The position numbers and the translations under genes were made by a program. From Engraulis encrasicolus (lineage: Eukaryota > Chordata > Actinopteri > Clupeiformes > Engraulidae): 64,000 nucleotides of DNA. Within the stretch, counting starts at the first letter, position 1. Every line of letters starts with the position of its first letter. Location: assembly GCF_034702125.1 (NCBI RefSeq), contig NC_085875.1, positions 40,996,770 through 41,060,769 on the forward strand, in the 5' to 3' direction. Under the pieces are notes generated by a model. It ran no database searches and was not told the origin of the DNA. It saw only the letters and a list, made by a program, of their open reading frames with translations. Positions 1 to 47,418 of the stretch are shown piece after piece.

Positions 1-794
1 AACAATTTAACTGAAATAGGCCATTATTTGTCGCTCGAACCCACCTAGTGGCTAAACATATTCTTGCCTGGCAAGGGATCAGCCCATGCCCACCTACGGC
101 AACACAAGTTTTTCATTGGAGTCAGCAGAATGGCTACAGCGTACAAAAGACGGTTGTTTGAGTAGCCGTACGTCGGCCAAGGCAGCACAGTGGCAATTTG
201 AACCATAATGACAGCAGTTCGATCCCAGAAACGGCCTTCAGCTATCTGAACTGTGTGATGATTCCAGACTAATATTTTAATTAAAATATCAACCACGATT
301 AGATATTAATTGTCATGTAAATATATTGTTGCTAGTTGCAACACAAAATACACTGTCACAAAGGATGCCATTTCTAAGATTTTGGAGCATATGGACAATA
401 CTGTATTTGTTTTACCTTGATTGTAGGCTGTTGGTGTGTGTGGTGAGTCAGTTTCCTGACTAATAATTTGTCAGACCTTTGCATGTATTTTTGATGGCAT
501 TGATGGGAATTGCTAACGTTGCCTTATTTTAACATTTTTGCTTGGATTTAAGTAAATGGATGGCGTGACTGACAGTCTTGGGACACCTATTAGACATTTT
601 TGCTACTCTTACCTGTCCAGTCTGAGTGGTCAGTGGTGCTTCTTGGCTATGTTTTTTTTGGACATCAAACAGGTATGTTAACTGAGGGCGTCTGCCATGA
701 GGTTACGATTAATTAGCCTCTTTTTTATATAACTTAGAAAATGTTATTGTGCTTCATCTAGGCCTCTCACGTTGAGTTGACTTTAAAATTAAGC
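1..794. other. Intergenic, no feature recognised
   Basis: AT-rich unique-looking sequence. No reading frame here resembles a known protein, and I see no terminal inverted repeats or microsatellite. It lies downstream of the 3' end of tyro3. Confidence 0.5.
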
Positions 795-802
795 CATGCA
801 TG

Positions 803-1161
803 AAGGGATGCACCGATACTGGTACCGGCACCCGATACTGCTCATTATACTCGTACTCGTACTCGTCAAGCACTTTCCGATACCAGGAACGATACCGCTA
901 TTACACAAAACAATGCAAAATCTTGTCACCTTCTGTGGACTTGAAAGCAGCATGGAAAAAAGTGCCACTTCATACATTTACTAACATTTAAATCTACATG
1001 GAAATAATGAAAATATCACCGGTGGAAAAAAACAAGGCCATGCATTTATTTTCATTGTATTTTGGTGGTAAAAGGTATCGGTACTCGGTATCGGCAAGTA
1101 CACACATTAATATACCCGTACTTGTATCGGGTTTCAAAAAAGTGGTATCGGTGCATCCCTG
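803..1161. mobile_element. hAT-type MITE with 8-bp target duplication
   Basis: Non-autonomous DNA transposon of about 359 bp. The ends are inverted: the left begins AAGGGATGCACCGATAC and the right ends GTATCGGTGCATCCCTG. The flanking 8-mer CATGCATG occurs at 795-802 and 1162-1169, as expected for hAT insertion. The interior is rich in GTATCGGTAC-like words and encodes no transposase. The first base of the left end appears mutated relative to the right end. Confidence 0.85.
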
Positions 1162-1184
1162 CATGCATGTAAATGACTAAGCTG

Positions 1185-1556
1185 TAGGGCTGCACGATAT
1201 TTGAAAAATATGTGATACACGATAACATGACTGTATACTGCGATATCGATATTACTCGTAATATTTAATATATACATATATTTTCCCCTCTCTACTTACC
1301 ATTCTACACTTTATCATGTATAAAACAACTGAGAGCAATGTTTTATTGCCAACATTATTTTTTTAGTAAAAAACTTGTCTAATATACAGCATCAACTTAA
1401 AATGTCAACATTTTTAGTGCATTTTTTAACCTTCTCACCAAATTTCCTGTTATTAAAAATTAAAAACTGTTTGCGATACATGCACATTTTTTGCGATTTG
1501 TGTATCGCAAGCCGCAATATCACGATATCACATTTTCGATATATCGTGCAGCCCTA
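1185..1556. mobile_element. hAT-type MITE (second family) with imperfect 8-bp target duplication
   Basis: Element of about 372 bp with inverted ends TAGGGCTGCACGATAT and ATATCGTGCAGCCCTA. Flanks are CTAAGCTG (1177-1184) and CCAAGCAG (1557-1564), an 8-bp duplication with two mismatches, so an older insertion than its neighbour. The interior carries GATATCGATAT-type palindromic words and no coding capacity. It lies only 23 bp from the preceding hAT element, which belongs to a different family. Confidence 0.8.
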
Positions 1557-2029
1557 CCAAGCAGTATTTCAAATCTGTTTAAAAAAAACAGTTATCTGCA
1601 CTCACTGCACCAGACATCCTGTGAATTTCAGTGAAACACATTTTATTTCGCAAGTTACCATGAATATATACATTCATTACAAATACCATACATCGCTAGA
1701 AAACTAGACATACTTGCTTTGTGACAAAAACTATTTTTGCTTGCTCAGTTGGTCCAGCACTACTCTGTGTGTGATTACAACAGGCACCAGCTCCAACCCA
1801 CCAATCACAACACGAGTGTCCGCCCCCGAAACAGAGTGGGGAGACGTATTGGTTTCCCCACTGCATATTATATTTATTAGTTCAATTTTTTGAGGCCAGA
1901 GCTTTCAATATGACCTTATTTGTTGTTGTTTTTGTTTTGTATGATATTTTTTGAGTGTGTGGACATACAGGTGTCTTAATTCAAATGTAACACTTGACAG
2001 ATTGTTAAGTCAAAAACTGCAACGTAATA

Positions 2030-2115
2030 ATCACATACTACAAGTATTTGCCATGCAGTTTCCAGACAATTACTTGGCCTCGTGGATTTGATGCCTAGAT
2101 ATAGGCTATATATGT

Positions 2116-2163
<48 letters not shown>

Positions 2164-2350
2164 AACAGGTGTGTGGTGTAACACAGGTGTGGGTGTGAGC
2201 GTGACTGAGTGAGTATATGGCAAATCCATGAAGCAAATTCACAAAGCTGTCAGAAAACTGCATGGTAATTGCCTGTAATAATGTATGTGGTTATAACTGA
2301 TTGTAATGTTGAAATTACATAGGAACCATACAATTGCTTTAAATTACATA
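2030..2350 (+). repeat. Dispersed repeat, copy 1 of 2, containing a (CA)n microsatellite
   Basis: This segment shares ordered blocks with 7310-7560: CAGTTTCCAGAC, CAAATCCATGAA, AACTGCATG and AAATTACATAG in the same order and orientation. A (CA) run at 2119-2160 splits this copy; the other copy has a short GCATGCATGCATG stretch at the same place. Family not recognised. Confidence 0.55.
2119..2160. repeat. (CA)n microsatellite
   Basis: About 42 bp of pure CA dinucleotide repeat. Confidence 0.95.
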
Positions 2351-2451
2351 GAAATTACTATACACTTACCTTAGTGATCCACCATGTTCAATGTGCTCTG
2401 CGTAGGATGGTGGCCAGATTAGGTATTGCAACTATGCTGCTCATAGAGCTT

Positions 2452-2989
2452 GAAAGTCCCGCCCCTTAGTTCCGCATTTCACGGGACCTAAGCTGACCAT
2501 CTAACAACATGGTAGCGAGTAAATATCTTCTGATCTCGGTCATTATATGCGCTGGGCCACAAATATGCTGTTTAAGAGGTTAGATAATGATTATTCATGC
2601 AGAGGTATCAATGTTTTGTTCCGAGGTCGTCTGCATGAAAAATGTGAAGAAGCACAGCTTTCTAAAAAGTTTGGGGGTTCGTACGAAAAATTAAGCAAAA
2701 ATATCGTAAACAACATATATGGAGCTCGTGGCACAACTCGAAGGGGATCGAAATATCATTTTAATACCGCAATTGGATTACATGCTACGATTTTCGGCTA
2801 AAAGCGCCGTTGAGGTCCCATGAAATCAGGGAAAGTGACGTCACTTTCAAGCTCTATTACCTCCGGCAGGATATTTACTCGCTGCCATGTTAGATGCAGA
2901 GCTGTAGAGATTCTCTATGGCTCTGGTTAGATGGTCAGCTTAGGTCCCGTGAAATGCAGAACTAAGGGGCGGGACTTTCAAGCTCTATG
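2452..2989. mobile_element. Foldback DNA element with long terminal inverted repeats
   Basis: The left arm (2452-2527) begins CATAGAGCTTGAAAGTCCCG and is repeated in reverse complement at the right end (about 2870-2989). Arms are about 80 bp and match closely, except that the right arm carries an extra block of about 36 bp (around 2894-2930) interrupting the match. The interior has no recognisable transposase. The sequence just left of it (2389-2451) resembles the start of the TTAA-flanked MITE at 62933, so this element probably inserted into a copy of that MITE. Confidence 0.7.
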
Positions 2990-3214
2990 TGATCGCCCGA
3001 TTTCTGTATAGGCATGTCCGTTTGTTCGTTCGCTGCTATTTCGCGGCCTGCCACAAGGTGGTCGAGGTGAATTGAGCAATGACAAGACGTGCCTGCGAGG
3101 TGGATGGTCACAGCCAGCTGTGCCTACATTGGCTGCATAGCCAATAACACAATCATATACACACATATTGTCGCGGAATTTATTGTTCTCCGAGTGTTTG
3201 CCCTGTCAACTAAA

Positions 3215-3375
3215 TCAGCTTTCGCAGAGTTAATTGTTCTCCTAGTGTTTCCCTGTTCAGTTGAAGTTCACGAAGGGTGGAGATATAACGGTGAACAGTG
3301 GTTAACAGCGCCAAGGAGAGAAAGGTGTCCAGTTCACTACATTTAAGGTTAATCAAATTTGTGTTGCGACAGTCA
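3215..3375 (+). repeat. Duplicated unit, copy 1 (pair with 4025-4225)
   Basis: Shares ordered blocks with 4025-4225, including GCAGAGTTAATTGTTCT, CCAGTTGAAGTT-like and TTAATCAAA near the end. Both copies run in the same direction and lie on either side of a hAT element. No protein signal is preserved. Confidence 0.6.
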
Positions 3376-3430
3376 CCACAAAGCCAGACAATGCGCAATG
3401 CGCGGATCTGCTGTGCCTGCATGCCTGAAG

Positions 3431-3962
3431 TAGTGATGGGATTTTCGGCTCTTCTTTGAGATGCGGTTCTTTTGGCTCTTCTTACTAAGTATGGAGAGTT
3501 GGCTCTTTCGGCTCCCAAACGTCTCCCTATATATATGTTTACATAATTAATAAATTAAAAGTTTTAATTTTATTTTACAACATTTTGTTTCATTATTGAC
3601 ATTGTGAAGCACTTTGGGCAGTGTATGGTGTGTAAAAGCCTTTATGAACAACACTTCTATCATAATCAGTCGTTAATCATGACCCAACATACCCAAATAC
3701 AAAGTAAATTAAAAAGGTATTAATACATACTATGCATTTCTGATCGCTGTGAGTGTGTCTGTAACACCTGCTCTACCCACTGGCACTTTTAGAGGATCCA
3801 CACAATGAGAGGGAGGGGGAGAGAAGGACAAAACAAACAAAAAAACAAAAACGGCTCCCAAAAAAAAATCCCAAAACGGCTCCCATTGCAGAGCCGGTTC
3901 CTGTCGTTCACTTCAAAGAGCCGGCTCTTGGAGCCAAACGGTTCGTGACCGACACATCACTA
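3431..3962. mobile_element. hAT-type MITE with perfect 8-bp target duplication
   Basis: Element of 532 bp. The left end begins TAGTGATGGGATTTTCGGCT and the right end finishes CGACACATCACTA. The flanking 8-mer GCCTGAAG is identical at 3423-3430 and 3963-3970. The ends carry repeated CGGCTCTT/GAGCCGG motifs. No transposase. It sits between the two copies of a local duplication. Confidence 0.9.
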
Positions 3963-4024
3963 GCCTGAAGCATACTTGCGAGCCAATAGCGCCATGACAT
4001 ATAATTCTAATATAATAATGTCAT

Positions 4025-4225
4025 GCATCGTCGCAGCTTTTGCAGAGTTAATTGTTCTTTGAGTGTTTTCCTTGTCAACCAAATCAGCTTTCTCTCGTCT
4101 GTCCAGTTGAAGTTGCACAAAGGGTGGAAAAATGAACAACAGAGATGAACAGACAGCACCAAGGAGGGAAGTGCATTCAGTTCATTACATTTACGGTTAA
4201 TCAAAATTGTTTTGTGAGCGTGTGT
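4025..4225 (+). repeat. Duplicated unit, copy 2
   Basis: Second copy of the unit at 3215-3375, more diverged and with small indels. Ends with CATTTACGGTTAATCAAA against CATTTAAGGTTAATCAAA in copy 1. Confidence 0.6.
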
Positions 4226-4702
4226 GACCAGTGATCCCAAAGCATTCTCAAAGCGTAAGGTTGACCAGCGCAGTCATCATTCACTATAGGGCCTATATTA
4301 TGGGTGGATATTAATAGCTGTGCCATTTAATGTTGTGGCAAAACAATTATGTGATGAAAGGTATGCTGCAAATCATCAAAATGTTCATAACAACAATGAA
4401 TGAACAATGTAACCAAGGATATATGGGATCCAATAACTTCCAAATTACTGTAGGGCCTATATGGTATGACCAATCACATTTTTTGCCAATGCCACAATAA
4501 CAGCTGAACTAATACCAAAGCTAACCAGGTGACATACACCCTAATAAAAGAGACACATAGGCCTACTTGTATAATTTGGTTAACATTGAAAGTACACTTC
4601 TCTGAACACAATGGTGTGTAGACCTAGTAGCCTAGTGGCCTGCATGGATTACACCACACCATGTCACAAGATTAGAACAAATTATTAGAACAAATTTAGC
4701 TT

Positions 4703-4738
4703 CCTTGGCGGAGGTCTGCAATCTCTGAGTGCATTTCT
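4703..4738 (-). repeat. Terminal fragment of the CCTTGGCGGAGG repeat family
   Basis: CCTTGGCGGAGGTCTGCAAT plus the following CTCTGAGTGCATTTCTA matches the right end of the longer copy at 48769-49157. Only the end is present here. Confidence 0.6.
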
Positions 4739-4745
4739 AGTTTAA

Positions 4746-5277
4746 ACTGTGCTGCCTATTGCCAAATACAATCTTTTGATGAATATTTACAAAGTAATAA
4801 ACTAATATTTATTAGTATAACCAAAGTACGGAAAAGTTTTCAGAGAAAAATGTCTATTTCTGGAAATTCAAAATGGCAGACCATGGAGATGATCCCCTTT
4901 TCATGTACGAAAAGGGCCATTTTCCCAGTCATAATGAATACTTAGAATTTGAAGGTCATGGTAAGTATTAGTGTAAAAGGTAACATTTGAAGGGTTTTGT
5001 TGCAAAACAGTGTACGGTATCTCCATTTTGTAGAATTTTGGGAAATTGACGTTTTGTATTGGGCATTCCATTGCAAAATGGATTTTCTATAGGTTTAAAA
5101 AGTATGTTCCCAAAATATGTGAATGGCAAGAATTCACACAAAAGTGATGGTACCCCTGAACAGTCATTAAATGCAGAAGTCAAAAATGGTGGATACACTG
5201 TTTTGCAACAAAACCCTTCATTTATGGGCAGCATGAACTCTCGAAATAAACTACTTAAAATATTACACAGTGCACCT
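4746..5277 (-). mobile_element. TTAA-flanked MITE, copy A (piggyBac-like target site)
   Basis: Shares long blocks with the copies at 13316-13616 and 62933-63160: the CAGTCATAATG...CTTAGAATTTGA core, the CATGAATTCTGGAAATAAAC-like block (here diverged) and the TACACAGTGCACCTTTAA end. TTAA occurs at 4742-4745 and 5278-5281. The part from about 4975 to 5240 is extra relative to the other copies. No transposase; the open frames here are repeat sequence. Confidence 0.65.
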
Positions 5278-6534
5278 TTAAGTCTAACCAACTCGAAGGT
5301 GCAACTGTGTAGGCCTATAAAGGCAGACACATGAGGTATGACTCATTAACTTTAGGCTAATATATGTTTACATGTCATGTTGTGAACATGCATACATGGT
5401 CTGACTGCACAGTGTGGCTTTGATATTGGGGCCAAAGACAACCAACCTAAGGTTCGCTTTGTTGGAAGAGCTGCAGGCAGGCACCCATCCATTTAGCGGA
5501 AAAACTGATTGGCTTATTGGAGATGGCTTGATCACTGCACAATTCAATCCTTAGAGACATCATCGAACATCGACATCATTAGGAAAAGCATTCATAAATA
5601 ACATCTCTTCTTGTAAGTGGTAAATCAGACAATAACCAACAATGGATGACTAGGGTCGAATTGTATTTATTAATTTTCATAATGCTTCATAGCAGTATAA
5701 AACTTAAATTCTATTCGTGCAACAGTGATCACATCATGTGATGGCAACTTCTCCACAGCAGCAGGAACAGTAAGAAATACAAGTTCTTTCAACACTGTAT
5801 GCCAATGCAGCTACTTCAGCCATTTTGTTTGCATGTCTCCAATGCCTAATTTGGTGAAAGGCAGGGGTTTTTTTTTCAGTTGAAAACCAGAAAGTATTGC
5901 AGACTGTTGTATTATGTTTTTGAAATGTATAATTTAAATGATGATTTCAACAGTTAAGTTATTTCTTATGTATAGCCTATCTCAGTGTACTTAAATGTAG
6001 AAACACATACAAACTTAAAAAAAAGACATAATTCACTATACTATTAGTTACACCCCCTTGGTGATTTTTTTTAACAGTTGTGCCATAACATGGGAATTAT
6101 ATACACATTCACAGTTTTTAAAATAGCATAGACATGAGTTCGCCATCAAGGGTTGTCAGAGTTAAATAACCTGTAGACATCCCTCTCTCTTCATTGTGTC
6201 TCTTGAGGTAATGAAGCACAGGGCGACTTTTTGAGCAATGTTACCAGGCAAAAACATAATTAAACATTTTGGATGAATCCAGTCCAAACATTTTATAGTG
6301 TCATGATTGCTCAGAAACATTGCTCAAAAGGTTGCCCTGTCTATAATCACCTTTACAGCTACCTAGTAAGGCTTCAACAACATGCCTCCACACAGGCTCA
6401 CAATTAGTTGCTCATATTAACCCCATGTCTGCTGGCGATCTCTGCAAACACGCTGAAATGTAATAACGACTATAGTCCAGGGTTTACTTTTGAAAGGTGT
6501 AATAAAAACTAAACTGAGCAGTTAAAAATACAGG

Positions 6535-6700
6535 ATGGCCCTGCCGTGGCCAACTGGTAAGGCACTCGCCTGCCATGCGGCTGACCCGGGTTCGATTCCC
6601 GGCCCATGTCCTTTGCCGTCCCCTCCCCGTCCCTCTCCCAATTCATTTCCTGTCCACTTCTCACACTGTCCTATCAAATAAAGACGAAAAAGACAACAAA
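6535..6700 (+). mobile_element. tRNA-derived SINE
   Basis: A tRNA-like head with an A-box region (TGGCCAACTGGTAAGG, 6547-6562) and a perfect B-box (GGTTCGATTCCC, 6589-6600), followed by a C/T-rich body and the TCCTATCAAATAAAGAC tail shared with the copy at 58772. It is not a tRNA gene because the 3' half does not form an acceptor stem with the 5' end and the sequence runs into the SINE body. Confidence 0.8.
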
Positions 6701-7309
6701 AATTTTAGCAACAACAAGAAAATACAGAATGTTGCTTAATCTCACTTGTTGAAGGAGAAATCGAAGGTCAAACCAGGCAAATTAATTTTTCTGTTCTATG
6801 AGCTTCTTCTCTCTGATACAGGACAAACTAACAGAAGGCCACCATCAAAATGAAATCTATAAACTGAAAATAAAACAATCAGAATCAGTACAACACTGTA
6901 AAAAAAAAGTGCAGCTCTAACGTGTTCAGAGGTGCAGTTTCACACAAACGTATCAATACAGATCTGGAAAACAATTTGATGTACAGCCAGGAAAATAGGC
7001 ATAGTCTTCTCTTAATTTTCACATGAATTGTGCCTGCTTGCATTTAAACCTCAGCTTAAAAAACAGCACCCCGGTTATAAAGGAGAATGATCTAAAAATT
7101 GAAGTTTTTTTAGATGGCATTTTTCAAAACAATCACATTTTTCCAATTGCTGCGTTAAGTGAACGTTTTTTTCCTGTGAATTCATGGAGGCTTGGTGTCT
7201 CAGTTGTGTTTTACATTTGCAACACCAAGACTTGATTTGGCACAATAAAAAAAGACACTTCGAATAAAGCACAGTCAGTTGCACTTTACATTACAAGTCA
7301 TTTTATAGT

Positions 7310-7560
7310 AATCATTTGTATTACAAGTAATTACCGTGCAGTCTCCAGACTATTACATTAATTTGACTCATACATAGCATATTTTCACTGAATGTCATTT
7401 GTAATTGTAACACAACTGTGGGTGTGTGCGTGCGCACATGCATGCATGCATGTGTCAAATCCATGAAACCCTTAAGTAATTGTGTGGGAACTGCATGTTA
7501 ATCACTTGTAATATGTGGTTAAAAGGATCATTGCCATGAAATTACATAGAAATAGCCAAA
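7310..7560 (+). repeat. Dispersed repeat, copy 2 of 2
   Basis: Colinear with 2030-2350; see that entry for the shared blocks. It carries GTGTGCGTGCGCACATGCATGC where the other copy has a CA microsatellite. Confidence 0.5.
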
Positions 7561-8398
7561 AAAAACTTGCAACTTTTAGTGACCTGTAAATTTTAAGTGT
7601 TACTGCACAATTCCCTTGATATCCCATAAACGGAATGCTATACGTTCAAAATAAATGCAGCTCTTTCATCTAGGCTAGGAGCAGAAGTCACATGTTCTAT
7701 CGTCTCTCCAAAAGGTGTTAATACACTTGAAACAGCGTTTCAGTCCATACATTAAATAACGGGAATAACATCATTAACTAGGTAAGAGATCATTACACAC
7801 CTTCACATGCATACTTTCCTCTCCATAGCTAAAAATCTACAGTACCTACAAAAAGGGGTAGTTCATTTCATATTTACCATACGCTCAAAACCTTCAATAG
7901 TTTGATGAACTACTTCTAAATTGTTCCGTATGGTGGAAAAGTGCTGCTACTATATCATTAGCAATCTGCTGTTTTGAAACCTGCTTTTTTTTTTTTAAGT
8001 GATGAGGCAGTCTACTGGCCGTACAAAAATTAGATCGCACCTTCATTACAAACACTGAGTAATTTGAAAAATGCTACTTGAGAGTTGTGTAAGGTTGTTA
8101 TTTCATGGTATTAACAGCAGGGTGATTGTAGTTTAGGAGAGTTTCTTGGTGAGGCTTCAACTGAACCACTCAAGTAATGAAGATAAAATGTTTAAAAAAA
8201 AAAAAAAAAAAATCCTTGAAATCCTCAATTGCTTTTCTCAGTTTCATTTAAGTCAGTTACTGAGAGAGTCCTTTGTAATCACAGCTATGTGTTGCACCAA
8301 CATCATTGCTCCAGTCTTTTCTGGCGTGTGCATTTCCTGTTCAACGATGAGCAGTGAAATAAAAGTAATCAAAAAAAAAAAACCATTTAAAAAATCCA

Positions 8399-37924
<29,526 letters not shown>

Positions 37925-38594
37925 TTTTCATCGTCTAACACTCAAAATACGCGTCTCGGGGTATAATTCCTTCTTCCTTCGAACCAGACCAGCGAGGGAC
38001 TTCGTTACATTCTGTGACAAATAGTTCCAGCTGAGTCTCCATGAGCGACACAGAAACGGCGGCAACGTAGGGGATCTTCAAACTTCATCAGACCAAATTC
38101 CACAGCTCTTCATTGAGTAAACAAACAAAAACAAATAGTTTGACTACTTGAAAAACACAACTGTGTGCTCTGCGCAAAGTGGGATATCATGACTTCGTCT
38201 CGGTGCGAACTGTTTGGACGTCCGTAGCAATCTCAGAAGTGTGAGGACTGAAGTCTGTTAAGTGGGGGTTGAGCAAGAATGCCGCCTAGGGATGCAAGGG
38301 GGAATAGCCTTTCCACTAGGACAGACCCCCATCCAAACCAAGAACATACGAAAACAGTCTGTATAATGCGCCCCCAGGTTGAAGGATTATAGAAACCAAA
38401 TTATTCACGACTGTATAAACTAGTTTTATTATGCGCCTTGAAGCCTATGCGTCAAACTTAGTTCATTCAGGGAAAGTTACATTTTGATTTTTAAAACTGC
38501 ACCAAAAGATTTTTTTTTTTTCAACTTTCAAGGCTGACTCCACACCTTCACAAAAAACAAAACAACATCACTTTACACATAAAGCAGAATTGTG

Positions 38595-38600
38595 TTTATT
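38595..38600 (-). terminator. Candidate polyadenylation signal of lrrc57
   Basis: Minus-strand AATAAA about 1.5 kb beyond the lrrc57 stop codon and before the tyro3 5' end. Chosen by position only. Confidence 0.3.
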
Positions 38601-40134
38601 GTGTTTAAATATATAATTGTGTGTGAAACATAACTTTCCATGGATGCAACATGTAAACATCTAATTAATACAATCATTGTTTTAAGATGCATATGTCATA
38701 AGTCATTCATTAAAACCACATCAGTGTTGAGCTCACAGATGCACAAAACCTGTCATATATTAATATTATAAAAGGTGATGAATACCCCTCTCAATTTAGT
38801 ATATAACTCCTTGGTTAGAAACATGGTACATGGTTGGAAAAAAAACAAAACAACGGATACGTAAATTCAAGTCAGACCAGACCTGCAACGGAACTGCTCA
38901 TGTACTTCATTCTTTCTCAGAAGGTGCAACAAGCAAGATGACACTATGCAACATCTTTCGTATACACAGTCATGAACACTGACACATAAAAAAGGCTCAT
39001 AATAAATTATTGGGAGTTGAATTTACCAGCGTACATTACAGCACGTTCACCAAGCTCAACACTGGTGTCTATATTAATGCAGATAACAGTGAATTAAAAA
39101 GGGTCAGTCAAAGCGAACCTGGAGGGTTATGCCAAGCAGGTAGGTCAGTGACGCATCCAGATCATTTCACTCATTTTAGTTGTGTGACATGAAAGTATCA
39201 CATCTTTTAGGAGCTTTATCTCTTTATCTCACCAAATTTGCTTTCAGGTATTGCCCCTAGATCATCTAGCTCGTTTCACCTTTTAAATCTTATGTACAGA
39301 ATAGCCACCCTTAGAAGCGCACCTCCATCAAATTCCTACTCTTTCGAACAGGAATCCAGCAACAGCTTGAGAGGAAAAAATAAATACTCTTGACATGACA
39401 TCACTGAAGAAGACATTTCAAAAAATATAATCTATCTTGTCATCATGAATAATTTGCATAAAAAACGTCTCGGTGTTAGTGGGCACTGGGCATTGTCTGG
39501 GAAATTGGAGCATGGCTTAGTAGTGGTGTGTTAGTGGTCTGAGAAGATATTTGCATACATGACCATAGCAGAAGAGTCCACAAAGCGTATGAGGACCTTT
39601 ATAAGCAGATATGGCTATACACATACAGCATTTTTCTATACATACCAAGACTAGTGGTGAGTAGTTATTGTGTTTCTGACCGTACAGACATACAGTAAAT
39701 GTATACAGTATTGTAAATGAATGCCACTTGTGTGAGAGTAATTACTGTCAACTATCAAATAGCTTTTGGAAGTAATGCTCGCTTTTCTCTACGCCAAGTG
39801 TTAAGAGAGTTTCTGTTTGTATGGAGAGACCCTCTCTCTGCAATGCATAAGTGTAGTAGTGATTGAAAAGTCCAGCTTTGCAGTGAAGCAGTCTTTGTGC
39901 TCAGCTCTGCTGTTCGCCACTGCAGTCCAGTCTTCTCTCCACATCCGTGGCACGATGACCCTGCTGTTGTGGCCTATTAATGGAAACACCACCACACCAG
40001 ACCAGACGAGACCACATCACAGCACACCAGCCCAGAGAGCTCTGTTAGTGAGCAGCGTGTCCATCTATCCCCAGAGCAGTCCCAGACAGAGCCAGCAGCC
40101 CACCCAGCGCATCCAATCCCACCTTCTGCCCCGC
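38601..40134 (-). other. Probable lrrc57 3' UTR, no other gene
   Basis: AT-rich sequence between the lrrc57 stop and the candidate polyA signal. No coding frame recognised on either strand. Confidence 0.4.
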
Positions 40135-46163
<6,029 letters not shown>

Positions 46164-46886
46164 TTAATGCTGATTTTCCGCAACAGCGGTCCTACAGTAG
46201 ATGGTGTAGAGATCAATTTGGAAAAGGATGTGCCACAAATGGCTTGCTGGCGTCTCTTCTCAGCTGTGTTTATGTCAACTAGACCTTGATGGGACTCCGT
46301 GATAGCGTTCAAAAGGCTTTCTTCATATACCTGTGTCATGTAGAAACGATCCAGAAGTCAGTCCCACACATCAACACGTCTTCGGCTCTGTGCATCTGCG
46401 AACGACTATCTTAATTTTGCTAGACAGCCTAGCTGTAGTTCTAGCTCTACTACATAACTTGACAGTTCTAGTTCCAGCCTAACGCACCATGCACTAACCA
46501 ACTCTACATTCATCTTTGTGTCTTTGGTGGTCCCGCAGCTGAGCCAACATTACACAAGTTACCACCAATCCACTTGTATGGATTATCTATGTATTCACTG
46601 ACGGTTTGCTGTAGTTGTATATTATGGACCAAAGGCTGTAAGGTGACGTTGATGGTGAAATTACATGGCTAGTCTAGAACTGACAACACCCTGCATGGAT
46701 TTGAGTTCTTATAGTTCTAATCCTCGAGTCTGTGATGGCTTGCCACAAATAAGCTTGATAAGCAGACACATATAACCACTCACAACACTGCGTATCTACG
46801 ATACATATTAAGAAACATTACTGACTTTTGGTAGGCTCAACACAGACAAAAAAATGGACGCTATAAGATAGCAAGCTTGTACTTAC

Positions 46887-46960
46887 TTGATGATGTTGCT
46901 AGCTAGCTGCCTAGCCGACCTGGGGGCAGCTAACCAGCTAACTGGGGGGAAAAGTGAGTA
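46887..46960 (-). other. Possible non-coding first exon / promoter region of lrrc57
   Basis: A strong donor (CAA then GTAAGTAC on the minus strand) ends an exon at 46887. The sequence upstream carries GCTAGCTAGC and GCTAACCAGCTAACT words. A matching acceptor (CTACTGTAG) lies just upstream of the ATG near 46190. The transcription start cannot be fixed from sequence. Confidence 0.35.
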
Positions 46961-47418
46961 TTGAAAAGATGAACAATGCTCACGCTAATTATCTAAGACT
47001 GACAAAGTGCATGTTCATACCTAAATCGAACAAAATACCTGCGATCCCCCTCTACGATCAGGAAAAGGCGAGAAATAACACTATTACGGCAGCTCGGAGT
47101 ATCACAACCCTAGGGGAGGTGCAACAAACCAAATCAGAACTTGCAGCTTCCAAACGCATGGTGGCGGTAATGTTCAATAGGTTGGGCACTTGGAACTTTG
47201 TAGTGCGTTTTTGTAGTTCTACCAAAGATTATTTTAATTCTAACAGTGTTTCCAAGCATTTGTCAAGAATGAGCATATCATTTTCTTCTCAGTGTTTTCA
47301 GTAGGCTACTTAAATTTATATGTATCAGAATTATCTTAATTGAGACAACCAACCCCAACTGACGTTTCACTCTTCATAGCTGCGGCCTAGGCCTAGAATG
47401 TACCAAAATTGTAGCTTA

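Larger units (their letters stand above)
5283..8398. other. 3' flank / probable 3' UTR of tyro3, no other gene
   Basis: About 3.1 kb downstream of the tyro3 stop codon, AT-rich, without a convincing coding region. It contains one tRNA-derived SINE, copy 2 of a dispersed repeat, A-tracts and homopolymers. A minus-strand AATAAA signal lies at 5666-5671 and could end a long tyro3 3' UTR, but I cannot place the cleavage site. Confidence 0.4.

Noticed and set aside
2547..2801. 84-codon frame inside the foldback element, considered as a transposase piece
   Set aside because: No DDE, THAP or zinc-finger motif visible.
6540..6612. tRNA-like sequence with A and B boxes, considered as a tRNA gene
   Set aside because: Continues into the body and tail of a SINE that recurs elsewhere in the window. 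No complete cloverleaf.
46954..47304. 116-codon plus-strand frame near the lrrc57 5' end, considered as a HAUS2 fragment
   Set aside because: The translation does not resemble HAUS2 and no continuing exon was found.
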